From positions 2,480,001-2,544,000 of the forward strand of contig OY756143.1 in NCBI GenBank assembly GCA_963576785.1: a stretch of 64,000 bases of DNA. The letters are read 5' to 3'. Within the stretch, counting starts at the first letter, position 1, and each line of letters starts with the position of its first letter. Origin of the DNA: Chlorophyllum brunneum (Eukaryota; Basidiomycota; Agaricomycetes; Agaricales; Agaricaceae). The notes beneath the pieces were generated by a model that saw only the letters and a program-made list of their open reading frames with translations, was not told where the DNA came from and made no database searches. The position numbers were made by a program, and so were the translations under genes. Below, in pieces: positions 23,932 to 34,272 of the stretch.

Positions 23932-25251
23932 TCAGTAATCCTGCACACCTCCCCTGCCCTCTGCACTGCCCTGTGAGCCATTCTGTAGAGAAAGGCCCGC
24001 AATACGAAACTCTTCCTCCGCCAAATCCTCTTCCTCCTTCTGCTTCCGGTACTTGGTAAGGTCCCAATCATCATCAGAATCGCCGTCTTCCTCGTCTTCG
24101 AACCATTCGGGGTTATATTGGAACTATTTCCTGGATCAGCCATCCCCTATACGCCTTTCACACAAATCGATAACTCACCAGATCTCTTCCGCTCATACCC
24201 GTATTCTTGCCCGCCGCGTTCTGCACCTCCTTCGCCTTCTTCATTGCTTCCTGTTCTGCCTCCTTCTTGTCCATCCTCGTCTTTTTCCAGATCGCAAATG
24301 TTTCGAGCGTTACAGGCGTCAGGTTCGTTCCAAGTTTATGCCTCTCCACCTCCAAGAACTCTTCCAGCGAGATCGTATTGGCCTTGGCTGCTTCATCCAG
24401 AGCTTTCTTTTGTGACTTGAGTACAAAGCCTGGTGGTAGAGCATGCCTGTATTGGCAATTTTCACCGTTGGGACATTCCCAGAACCATCCGAACTTTTGT
24501 GTTTCGATGGCCTCGATGAAAAATTTGCATACGATCTGGGTGGAACATAGGTTAATAAAGGCGGGAAAGTGAGAAGAAAATTCAATCATACGTCTGTTGT
24601 TGTTCGCGGATTCCCGTGCTTCGAAAGCACAACACTCCGGAGCTTTTCCTCATCCCACTGATCCATTGTATCTACACAGCGCCCATTAGCTCTCGGACGC
24701 CGAGATCAGACGGGGCAAGTAACACATACCTGCTACCTTATCCTCTCTACTATCCTCGTACAAATTCTTCTTCTCCACTTTCCGTCCCACATCCAGATCA
24801 TGACTGAACTTACACTTATTCCCCTTGTCACACGTTCCCGCCTTGAAGAATGCACAAAGCACGGTTTTCGGATCCACACCAAATGGTACCTTCTGTACCT
24901 GCACAGGCTTGAATAGAGCAGCTTCCTCCTTCTTCCGCTTCTCTTCTTCTGCCTTTTGCTTTGCTCGAAGATCCTTCTCTCGTTCCTTTTCAAGGGCGGC
25001 TCGTGATTTGCCTGCTACAGCCTGTTGTGCCTGGATCTGAGCAACTTGTTTCTGGACTTTGGCCGATTTGTTTTTCTATACGGTGTTGTTGTGAGCCCTG
25101 AGTGACGGGTGAGGTGGCCAAGGTACTGACATTTTTTAAACCAAATGTCTACTGGGTTGATCAGGATTGGGCGTCGTGTGCATACCATCAGCCATACCTT
25201 GTCGTCTTTGACTTTGCTTGAAGAGCCGGGAGCCTGCTTCTTTGGTGGCAT
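23932..25251 (-). CDS. TMA46: ZC3H15/TMA46-like CCCH zinc-finger protein (6 exons, one microexon)
   Basis: Minus-strand exons 25251-25198, 25148-25131, 25075-24730, 24671-24592, 24535-24179 and 24123-23932 give 348 residues, close to the family length. Two CCCH fingers are visible: [19 protein letters not shown] and CKFFIEAIE...[15 protein letters not shown] Lys/Glu-rich helix lies before finger 1, and the C-terminus has acidic [10 protein letters not shown] and [14 protein letters not shown] motifs. Yeast Tma46 and human ZC3H15 (DFRP1) bind and stabilise a DRG-family GTPase on ribosomes. The second exon is only 18 nt and encodes TFGLKN, part of the conserved DKTFGLKNK motif; without it the motif is lost. 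Confidence 0.93.
25131..25148 (-). other. TMA46: 18-nt microexon of the ZC3H15/TMA46 gene
   Basis: Flanked by an AG acceptor (CAGTAG) and a GTCAGT donor on the minus strand, phase 0 on both sides. Encodes TFGLKN, restoring the family's conserved DKTFGLKNK segment between exon 1 (ends VKDDK) and exon 3 (begins KNKSAK). Introns either side are 49 and 55 nt. Confidence 0.85.
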
Positions 25252-25572
25252 GGTTGTAGGTCAGATAAGTATATCGGAGGCGGTAGCGTCAATGGTTCCG
25301 GTCACGTGAACATATCCAGCGATCCATTGACATAAGAATCGTGTTTCTATACAGACAAATACAATCGCAGGCCGTCATATAAGATAGAAAAAAACAGATA
25401 GCATAAAATAACAAAAGCATTATAACACGAAAAAGTATCAGTTCCTTCGAGTCCTTCAAGTCCGTATGATAAGAGCGGTAGCCAAGGTGCGAAAGTCGCA
25501 AACAAAAAGCGAGATATCGATACATACATAAGAATGAGGCGATAGACAGCGACACGTGTCACAGACCTGTCG

Positions 25573-28170
25573 CTATAAAGCCACGCTCGCGGCCCAGCTC
25601 TTCTCAGTCTTTGCCATCCCCCCACCACCACCCATTTCCATATTATCATCCCCATCGCTCCCTGTTGCGCTGGCATTTCCATTTGTCTCCTGGACCTTCA
25701 TACAGTCTGCACCACCTTCAGACCGCACTGTTTTACGCGATCATCAGATGAGATCAACATATAGTGTGCATATACTCACAGTGTCGATTCAGGGCATCCA
25801 TCCGAGCAAACTGCTTCCCACACCCATCGCAGCTGAACGGTCGGAAATTTGTATGCAGCTGTTCGTGCCGTTTGCAATCATGCTGCCGTGCAAAACCTTT
25901 ACCACAGCCAGGCCAGTGACACACGAACGGCTTTTCCTCCCTGTGTGAGCGGATGTGACCTGATAAACAACGCTCAGCGGCGCGCCTCTAATCCCTCTAG
26001 TAAAACCTCACCTTTCAGGTTGAAACTTCTCGTAAATGTACTTCCGCAGCCAGCAATAGGGCAAATAAAGCTCGCTTCCTGCTTCCTGCGTTTATGGCTA
26101 GCATTCGCCGTCCTTCCTGTAGTCACAGTCGGCTTCGGCACAGACGCCTCAATTGTGAGCGGCGGCCCTGGCGACGGTGACTGCCCTGGAGTGTGGTATG
26201 CACTTGCCCCCGTGCTGCTGGGAGTATACGTCCCCGAAAGGTTACCGTAGCCAGATGCATAGCCCTGCTGGGGAAGCCCGAGACCATCTACGGCGAGTAG
26301 AGAGCCTCCCGAGTAATCAACCCCACCAGTTCGCACCAGGTTGTCATCATATGGAAGCTCGTTGACACGCGGACGAGGACTCGCATGGGGGCTGGGATAT
26401 GGGCTAATTCGACGTTGACCCATAGTTGTCATCCCTGACCATGTTTCAGCCCCTCGTTCGCTCCGCGTTCCCGACGCACTGCGACTGTGCCCTAGACAAG
26501 GTAGGCGTCCAGGAGACATTGAGCGACCAGCGCTGATGGAGGGAAGTGGGCCATCCGGTGACCCTGTACTGTTGTTATAGAACTGCTGGTTAGGGCTGAG
26601 GAAATCCATTTGCCCGGTTGGAGGGAAGAGGAACTGGCCAGACGATGAGTGTGAATGCTGATGACCGGGCTGAGAAGCTGAAGGTATTATATTGCCTCGA
26701 ATATCCTCAGAACGGGATTGACGATGGATGGCCCTGGCACCACTGTCGGACTTGGAACGGCGAATGGGATTGGGATCAGGGGAGAGGAAGCTGTTGCTGG
26801 ATTTGGATCCACCTTGACCAAAGGTGAACCCTGGATTGAGCTGAGGCTGCTGGGTGCCGGGCAAAACGTCGTTCATGTTGACGGTTTGTTCGTCGACCAC
26901 ACTGGTACCGCCCAACCCTCCCATCCGGTGCTGCTGCTGTTGCTGCTGCTCCATATAAGGCTGGTCCCAAGTCGGAAGTTCACGAGAGGTGTCCGACTTG
27001 CTTCTGGTCCTCGGCGGTATAAGAAGGAAGTTAGGGCCCCCAACTGCACTATCATCAACCACCTGGCCCATCTGAGGGGGTGAGGTGATTGAAGTGCTGG
27101 CTGTCGATGCTGTATTGTCGTGGCTGTGAGAGGGTTGAGATGGGAAGGTGAACTCCTGCTTCGGAACGGGATTGAAGGATTGTCCTGTGGCCGCGGTTGA
27201 TTGCTGATCAACAGCAGTGTGCCACTGTTGCTGCTGCAAACCCAGAGCCGATCCTACCATGGAGACAAGATTAGTGATCTATTTTAAACCGAGGCAACGA
27301 AAACTATCACCTACCCTGGTGTAGCGTCTCAAGCGTGGTTTGGTTGTGAACCGGATTGGCAACTGATGCACCACCACCAACAGGAGTTGCGGGAACAATG
27401 TTGAACTGAGGTCTTCCCAACCCCCCATCACCATCTGGAGCATTGATTTCGGGCGCAACTTGGGCATCTCCAATATGATCATCGGGCATCATTAGACGAG
27501 GTGGAGACAAGGGCTTCGTAGGTGGTACCGGTGAGTGGGATGGTTGTGGGAGGGGTTCAGTACCCCAGCTAGGCGAATGGAAAGTCATATTCTCGAAAGA
27601 CTGCGCGACATCGAGTCTCGGAGATGCTGTATAAGTGTTGGTGTTTGCTTGATTGGAAGAGACCGAAGAAGCGCGTGAGCGTCTGTCAGTGGGATGATCA
27701 TCGTTGCCGCTAGCATTGCTCGAGGGCGAGCTATAGTCATAAGGAGCGCTATTGCTGCGCGGATCGGATTTGGAGGCGGTGAGGGTGGAGAATTGGGGCA
27801 TGAATTCGTTATCTTGGTACATCAATAGCGAGGAAGAGGTCTGGGGCCCGTCAAATTCGGTCGGGTCGTACTCGGTACGCAATCCAAGCCCAACACCTGG
27901 TTCGTTGTCGAAGATGTTCAAGTTGATGTCGTGCTCTCCGGTGCCAAAGCTCAGCTCTGAGTGGTTTGAGTAAGGTGAGTAGTAGGAACCGTTGAAGGAG
28001 GGAGAGCCCAAGGAATTGGCCAAGCCGAAATCTTGGTTGTAGTCCTGGACGTAAGGTGACTGGTGGTAATCGAGATCACGTTGACCGGAGAGGAGGGGAG
28101 AGGGGGGGACGACATCGACCTCGTTTATATATGGGGAGGAGGAGTCGTTCTGGTTAGAGAGGTTGTCCAT
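25573..28170 (-). CDS. CRZ1: CRZ1-like C2H2 transcription factor (4 exons)
   Basis: Minus-strand exons 28170-27315, 27253-26012, 25959-25780 and 25727-25573 give 810 residues in phase; introns are about 52-61 nt. The first 680 residues are Ser/Pro/Gln/Asn-rich with short Gln runs. Then come three fingers: CPIAGC-x12-H-x3-H, CHWPGC-x12-H-x3-H with the [16 protein letters not shown] signature, and [17 protein letters not shown] with a terminal Cys. This arrangement is that of fungal Crz1, which calcineurin dephosphorylates on Ca2+ stress so that it enters the nucleus. A docking site cannot be pinned. The start MDNLSNQND was chosen; an in-frame ATG at 28278 would add 36 residues. The family is well supported; orthology rather than paralogy is inferred. 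Confidence 0.85.
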
Positions 28171-31100
28171 TATGCGCTGGTGTGGAAAGGGAGACGGGGA
28201 CAATTGTAGGGAATCTGGTGGGCAGAATCTACGGATATGATGGAGGCACAGGGAGGCAGTCCGCTGCAGAAATAGCAATAGCGAATCTCAGCTGGAGAGG
28301 AAAGAAAGTGAGGCAGTGCGTCGTGACGGTGGTGAGATGAGAGATTGGTTTGTGTATTCTTGTTGTCCCATCTCCTGCCAGCTTCAAGCTCCGACGGGCG
28401 GCACTCCCAACACTCCAATCTCCGCCACGCAAGCTGCGACATATCCCCCATCAATCTATCACTTTCTTATAGTCCATCCCTTACCTACCGCAGCATAAAG
28501 TCCCTTTCGATGGCTAGTCCCTTCCAGGCAACTTTAGACACCCTGACTTCCTTTCCCATGCGGCAGATCAGACCGGCATGATGTGATCACAGACAACGAA
28601 TTCTGATATGCGCCCGATTACACATATTGATTATCAACCTCCCTTGTTTCAACCTAGTATCGCGAAAAATATATGCCAGAACAAGCGCTACACCGAGCCC
28701 GTCCCGTTGCCACTTGTTCCGTTTGCCCCAACATCCGGACAAGTACACCCCACATCATTGCACCCCGTGACAGCGAGCGATCATTGAATTGGTTTTCGAT
28801 CACATACAATACTCTTGAGCGTTATTTTTACGCGGGCGGGTGTGTTGGTATCATCGGATACACAGCCCCCGTGCGATCCGCCAACCCCATCATGACTACA
28901 TTTGCCCTCGGTGTCAAAAATGTTTACACAGCCTACTTGATGATCGAATGATCACTTTGGATTTACCCAGACTCCTTGCTAAGCTCGCCAATAGAGCACC
29001 CCTGCTACTTTATCCCTTTGAACTCCTTTTGGTCTCATGCAGGGACTCTCAGAACAATGATCAAGGTTCACGGTGATAATCGTCCGTCCAAAGAAAACAT
29101 CTTCCTTGGCAAGAACAATGTTTCTTCTCATATATTTGTACCTCACAGATAGAAAGTTATACATACCTCAGATGTTCATTCCTAAGTGTCCAGCATTCAG
29201 ACATTTGCGTAACAATACAAGGAGATTACAAGGCCACCCCAAGCCATCAGGCCACGGTGGACCCTCCACTCCGACCCAGACGTGCTCGATTCTTGGGGAG
29301 CAACTTACCCCTCCCTACTATCTTCTCATAGCAGTCAAGGAATTGAACAAAAACATTTCCATTGATCGGAAATAAAGACGAGACTCCCGTCCCTATGTCT
29401 TATCATGCGCGAGCACTGCCTTCTAGTAGCGACAGATAATGCCATAATTAACTCTCACGGACCTGAGAACTCATAGGTACTTCCTGTGCTCAAGCCCAGA
29501 GGAACTTTTCGAAAACGTGTTTCATTCAAATAGCTGTACTGCAGACGCCAAATTAAGAACCACCACATTATTAAGGCATGTATACTCCCACCTTAGCATG
29601 AACGAATATACGTTCTCAGCGTCTCATATTCAGGGTAGAATAGCTGTGTCTGATAGGCGTACCAGTCGTTACGGAACGACACTCCGATACGATTGATCAC
29701 TCGTGATTTTACCGCTGGTGAATCCGAGGCCTAACTGACTATCTCTGACTCCAATAATCTGTCACCCTCAAACTAGATGAAACGGGCCTCGTGGTCAATG
29801 AGTTTCGCGACAAGTGATAATCAAGCCCAAGCTCGCGGATGGGTGGAGAGATTTGATCCTAGTCCCAAGTTGAACGTCCTATTTTGCAGAAGCCTTTCAT
29901 GCGCTCTGTGTGTCGCGTTATATTTAGTGTATGTGATATCGCTTCCGCAAGCCCCTGATGGATTACGCAGCTTAACCTGCTCCCCAAACCATACGAGACC
30001 TCCTTCACCGGTTTCCCTAGTTTCATTAAGGTCGGTTTCGAACATCACGAATCCTGTTCGCCATCTCCGAGCCTCCCTCGGACATATTTTTGTTGTACAC
30101 CGAATCACAATCATACTATCCAGAATGATACTACGCCATGTTGCCACCCCGGAGTCCATACTCTACAAAGTTCTCCGAAGACTCCGAAGACTCGGGGAGA
30201 TATCCTCGGGGAGAACATTGATGACCCAACCATGTCACAAATCATAAATCAAAGATCAAAAATCTTCACTTCCCCCAAGCTACTAAGCCCCTTGTATTAC
30301 GCGAACTAATTGAGGGGAAAGATGGTCTTGGACAACAAAACCAAAACAGATACGCAGGACATATTTCTAGCGGAGCGGGTTTGAAGTACAGCTGCAACGC
30401 AATCAAAAGATTTAAGGATGTAAGCTGCGTATGAGCGGACGACGCTCTAATGATCGCTGTAGAGAGGTCAGCCGGACATCAACTAGTGAAGATGGCAGCA
30501 CAAACATTCATCACCAAGCACTTTCCCATGTATGACGGACCCAGCCGATGCATTGGATGCTGTGGTGCCCAACTCTCCACGCCACAAATAATTAATTAAG
30601 TTTAGACCCCGCATGTGCCGCCGGTATGTGCCGTGTTCGCCGTTAACGGTCTAGGGTAGGGTACAGTACTCTACAGCCAGAAAATGTTCATGCCAAATCC
30701 CGATATGCCTACAGTCAGAAGATTTGGTTCCTTCCGACCATTAGTTATTTTCCCTCAGAAGTCTTGTTCTTCGGAGTCTTTTCCCTGGACAGATACTAGT
30801 ACCGTTCTAAAGAGCAAGAACATCCCCAAAACTTCCCATTTGAAGTCAACTGCTTGGTCACATTGTACAATCCCTCACGGGTTCTGCATTTTACCGATCC
30901 GACTCACCTGGACGCTGAGTCCTCTTCTCATGGAGTGAAGTGGCTTTTGAGCGGCTCCCAAGACTTCCCGCAATCAACGTCAACCTTGAGACTGATATTT
31001 TGAGTGAATGCCATTCTCATATACAAATAAACTTTTCTACCGCCCAGCAGTTTCTCGCTAAGAGTTCCTCTCCGAAGAATCCGACAATGACGTCTTGAAT

Positions 31101-32655
31101 TGTAGTGCGAGTAAAGTAGTGCCCATGGACAGCCTTTTGATTGGTTGATCCATAGGCATATAATTTTGGGAGAGTGCTAAGACAACGCACAAAGCACAGA
31201 GCTTCTGTTGCTGTACTGATTTACGGAGCCGTCACGGCCTTGAGCTCATCGCGAGACACCCATGAGGTATTTCATCACGATTCTCACTCATATCTTTGCA
31301 GCAGCCATGAATCAAGGGTCCACACCAGCCAACGCCCATTGTAGTATAGCCCTTTTGGTACACCGCGGCTGTCGTTGGTTTAAGTTACACCCGATGATTA
31401 ATATCTTGCACACGAGACCGCCTGCCACGGAGAAATCGACTGTCAACCTTCGACGTCTGGCAAATAATTTTTCCTTGTCTCTTGTGGTGGGGCTGCATTG
31501 AAACCGATTACAAGGACAACCCCATCCAACCTTTATTGCTGGGCTTCGCGGGTGGTGACATTAACACTCGAGTCATCTACATGGCAATCGGGTTGCTATG
31601 TTGAATATTGTTTGGGTGCTCTTACTCTGGTGGCAAGTCTCCATAAATTATTCAGGAGGTCCGCTCTGCATCGGCTGCTATGGGCTTCTAGGTTAAGTAA
31701 AGTAGAATAGAATTATGGTAAAGCAATGTTCATCAAGAAAGTCGCGTCCGTATCGGTAAGACGACAGGCGAGTCCAGTGATGATCCGTTCAGCGGGAAAT
31801 GCTAGGGAGATGGAGCCGATAGCAGAAAACAACGACTTTGATGTCAATGGTAGATCAGGAATTCAAGTATAGGTCGTCGGTCGCGTGCGCGGAGTGTTCG
31901 GCCAGTAGTTCAAGAGGAAAGGAATAAAGCCAAATGCTCGAAAGTCTCCACCTCGTCTAATTCCTTCCAAGATGTTACCCACTCCAAGTGGAAAGACCCT
32001 CCATGAAAAAACCACCCACTCCTAGTTACACTTCTCTCTCCCAAAAAAGGTATCGTATCCACGCTGGACTGATATAACGTCGTGGAGCAACCAAAGAAAT
32101 CCAAGATAGGCTTCCTCAACGACGGAAACCGGAAGACAAAATGGAATCCAACTACGGATCAAATCATTTGAGATGTCGGTACCGAGCCACATGGGTTGTA
32201 TACAAGTTGGGACCAGTTGTCAGCATAACCAGCATCCTCGATCAAACGTCGCGACGCAACACGAACAGGGTCACCTTGTATTTCCATGAACCTCTGATTG
32301 ATTAAAAGGAACTATTAGGGTAGGCTTTGATCCATGTAAAAGGTGGTGATTGAGGGTACCATAATCAACCATGAATGAGGTGAGATAAAGAATTGGGAAC
32401 CCGTAACTTTTGATCAGATATTTGCCACGGATCGCGATCCTGGATTTTTACAGGGTCGCCAAGCAGCCCTTGGAGGTTTGGCCAAAGTCGTATATAGACC
32501 GTCTTTGCAACATCGTAGTAGGGCTCAGCTGACGTTCATTTCATCATCGAGAAGACGATTTCCGAGGGGCGCCTCGGTGAACACCACGCGGCGAGCCAAA
32601 CCACACTATTTATGCGCGAGTGAGCATGCCCAAACTACAAACGTTACTCACAAGC
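28171..32655. other. 4.5-kb gene-poor region
   Basis: Upstream of the CRZ1-like start codon, then a long stretch with only scattered short frames. The longest are 29777-30247 (+) and its antisense at 30159-29821, neither with a recognised domain or splice continuity. A short direct repeat (below) lies near 30180. No tRNA B-box, LTR or transposon protein was recognised. Confidence 0.5.
30173..30193. repeat. 9-bp direct repeat, 2.3 copies
   Basis: CTCCGAAGA occurs twice in succession followed by CTC. Simple tandem repeat in non-coding sequence. Confidence 0.85.
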
Positions 32656-32940
32656 ATGAAGCCCTCCTTCACCAATCCCACCCTCCTATCCATAACACTC
32701 CTAGTCCTCATCCATCAAACATTGGCCGTTCCACCCCAATTCCAATGCACAAGAGAATGCTGGAGAGAAAAAACCGAATGCAACTCCATCTCACATCCAG
32801 TCATTGATAACGGATGTTGGAGGTGTTGTTTGAATGACAATGCACAGTATCCGAGTTCTCATCGAGTGGACTGCAAGTTAGTTCTTCGGTGTGATCATGA
32901 CGGTGCCTCTTACTGACAAGACGACGAAGTTCTTAGATAG
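32656..32940 (+). CDS. Small cysteine-rich secreted protein, tandem copy 1
   Basis: The ATG at 32656 opens a signal peptide (MKPSFTNPTLLSITLLVLIHQTLA, with a hydrophobic core and likely cleavage after TLA). The mature part has C-x3-C-x6-C-x11-C-W-R-C-C. Two endings are possible: unspliced, stop at 32914-32916 (86 residues), or a GTTAGT-TAG intron at 32877-32936 that leaves a stop right after DCK (74 residues). The 60-nt intron with a CTGAC branch motif favours the second. Copy 2, about 640 bp downstream, has the same cysteine pattern. Size, secretion and cysteines match fungal small secreted proteins (candidate effectors or antimicrobials), but no known family is recognised. Function is unknown. 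Confidence 0.6.
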
Positions 32941-33289
32941 CACATGGCTGGGGATGGTCCAATTCAAGGGCGGAGTGTCCTGAGAGAAATATGTAATTGC
33001 ATTCGGGTAGGAATTTGATTTACATATGTAACTTGCCGTACAGGTCTGGTGATGCTTAGGGGGGCGAGACCGGAGCTTGACTCTTGGACCCGTCCCCATA
33101 AGTGCCATATACGGATACAGAGCCGGTACATGAGGCCAACGGGTGACCCGCCCTGCGAACACCTCTCTCTTTAACTACACCAACGAAAGTAGAGGTATAC
33201 CTCTCCAAGTCATTTCAAATTGTACACTTCGTAAGACATTAACTTTCTACAGAATGCTCACAAACTCACCAACGATTCCTAGTTCCATT

Positions 33290-33508
33290 ATGAAGGTCAA
33301 TACTGCGTCCGTTATGTTGACCATCTGGATGTTGGTGTCGTCAAGCTGCGCCCGGATTGCATGGCCCAATTCTGGGCAGCGTTGCACCACCGAATGTCGG
33401 GAGATGGCATACCCATGCAATTCATTGACCCATCAGATGTATGACGAGCGTAAAGAATGTTGGAGGTGCTGCGTGGATCGTGAGTTTGAAGGGTTTTATG
33501 GGAATTAA
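33290..33508 (+). CDS. Small cysteine-rich secreted protein, tandem copy 2
   Basis: The ATG at 33290 opens a signal peptide (MKVNTASVMLTIWMLVSSSCA). The mature part has C-x3-C-x6-C-x13-C-W-R-C-C, the copy 1 pattern with a two-residue longer loop; shared residues include CT.EC and CN.[IL][ST]H. Without splicing the protein ends at 33508 (72 residues). A GTGAGT donor at 33480, just after CWRCCVDR, suggests an intron at nearly the same place as in copy 1, with an uncertain 3' exon. The pair looks like an old tandem duplication. The extra Cys in the signal region is probably removed by cleavage. No known family was recognised. Confidence 0.58.
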   Translation: MKVNTASVMLTIWMLVSSSCARIAWPNSGQRCTTECREMAYPCNSLTHQMYDERKECWRCCVDREFEGFYGN

Positions 33509-34272
33509 GAGGGTATACTCTTGTAGCGCCAAATAAGGATGTTGGAGATTTGGCAGATGCTGATGGAAGGTGGTGAGAATATTACTTAGGGATGGTTGTA
33601 TATGCCTTGCCAACGAAATGGTGAACAAAAAAGAAATCATGCCCGAACTGGATATTTCGGACCACGCAATTGCCACGTTTCAAACCCGAGCAGCAAACAC
33701 GACAGCTGGGAATTAATTCGCTGAGAAAGAGGAGAGGCAAACAGCCAACTTTGTTCTCTACCATGTTCAGCGTCCCACACTGGCCCCACTTCTGACCAGT
33801 TCCGACGTTCACAACAGCAGTCGCGTGACTCGATAGAATGATAGGGTTTAGAGCTCAGGGCCGCAGGGTTTACACCGCCATGTTTCTTGCTCGTCGTCAA
33901 CGCCTTCCTCTCTCGACCACGTTTCTTTATCCTTCGGCCTTCCTGACATCTGAACCAGGGTCCGGCGATCATGATGCAAGATTGTCAGTGGCCTTCTCGA
34001 GGACCCTAGGCTCGCTATCGCAACCAACGGCCATGCACCCGCGCGCCATGCGGCATGGGGTCGACGCGGAGGTGCTGGGCCAGAGGAGTCGGGTGCGGCT
34101 TGGTGGGGTAGGAGGAGAGTGGCCGAAAAAGGCAGGAGGGTGACGTTTTCCCACGGGTAGGAGAAAGCCGGATGGATGAATCACGGTGGGGGCGGGATAA
34201 AGATAGCCGTCGTCGAATCTCATCCACCCGAGTGGCCCAGTGCACTGAGCAGATCACCACCGACCCGACATC
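33509..34272. other. Intergenic spacer before the 829-residue protein gene
   Basis: Several short frames on both strands but no domain; a GC-rich promoter region follows towards 34272. I searched the flanks for a third copy of the CWRCC protein and saw none. Confidence 0.4.

Noticed and set aside
25015..25251. 78-residue basic protein on the minus strand
   Set aside because: It is exon 1 of the ZC3H15 homologue read through two introns.
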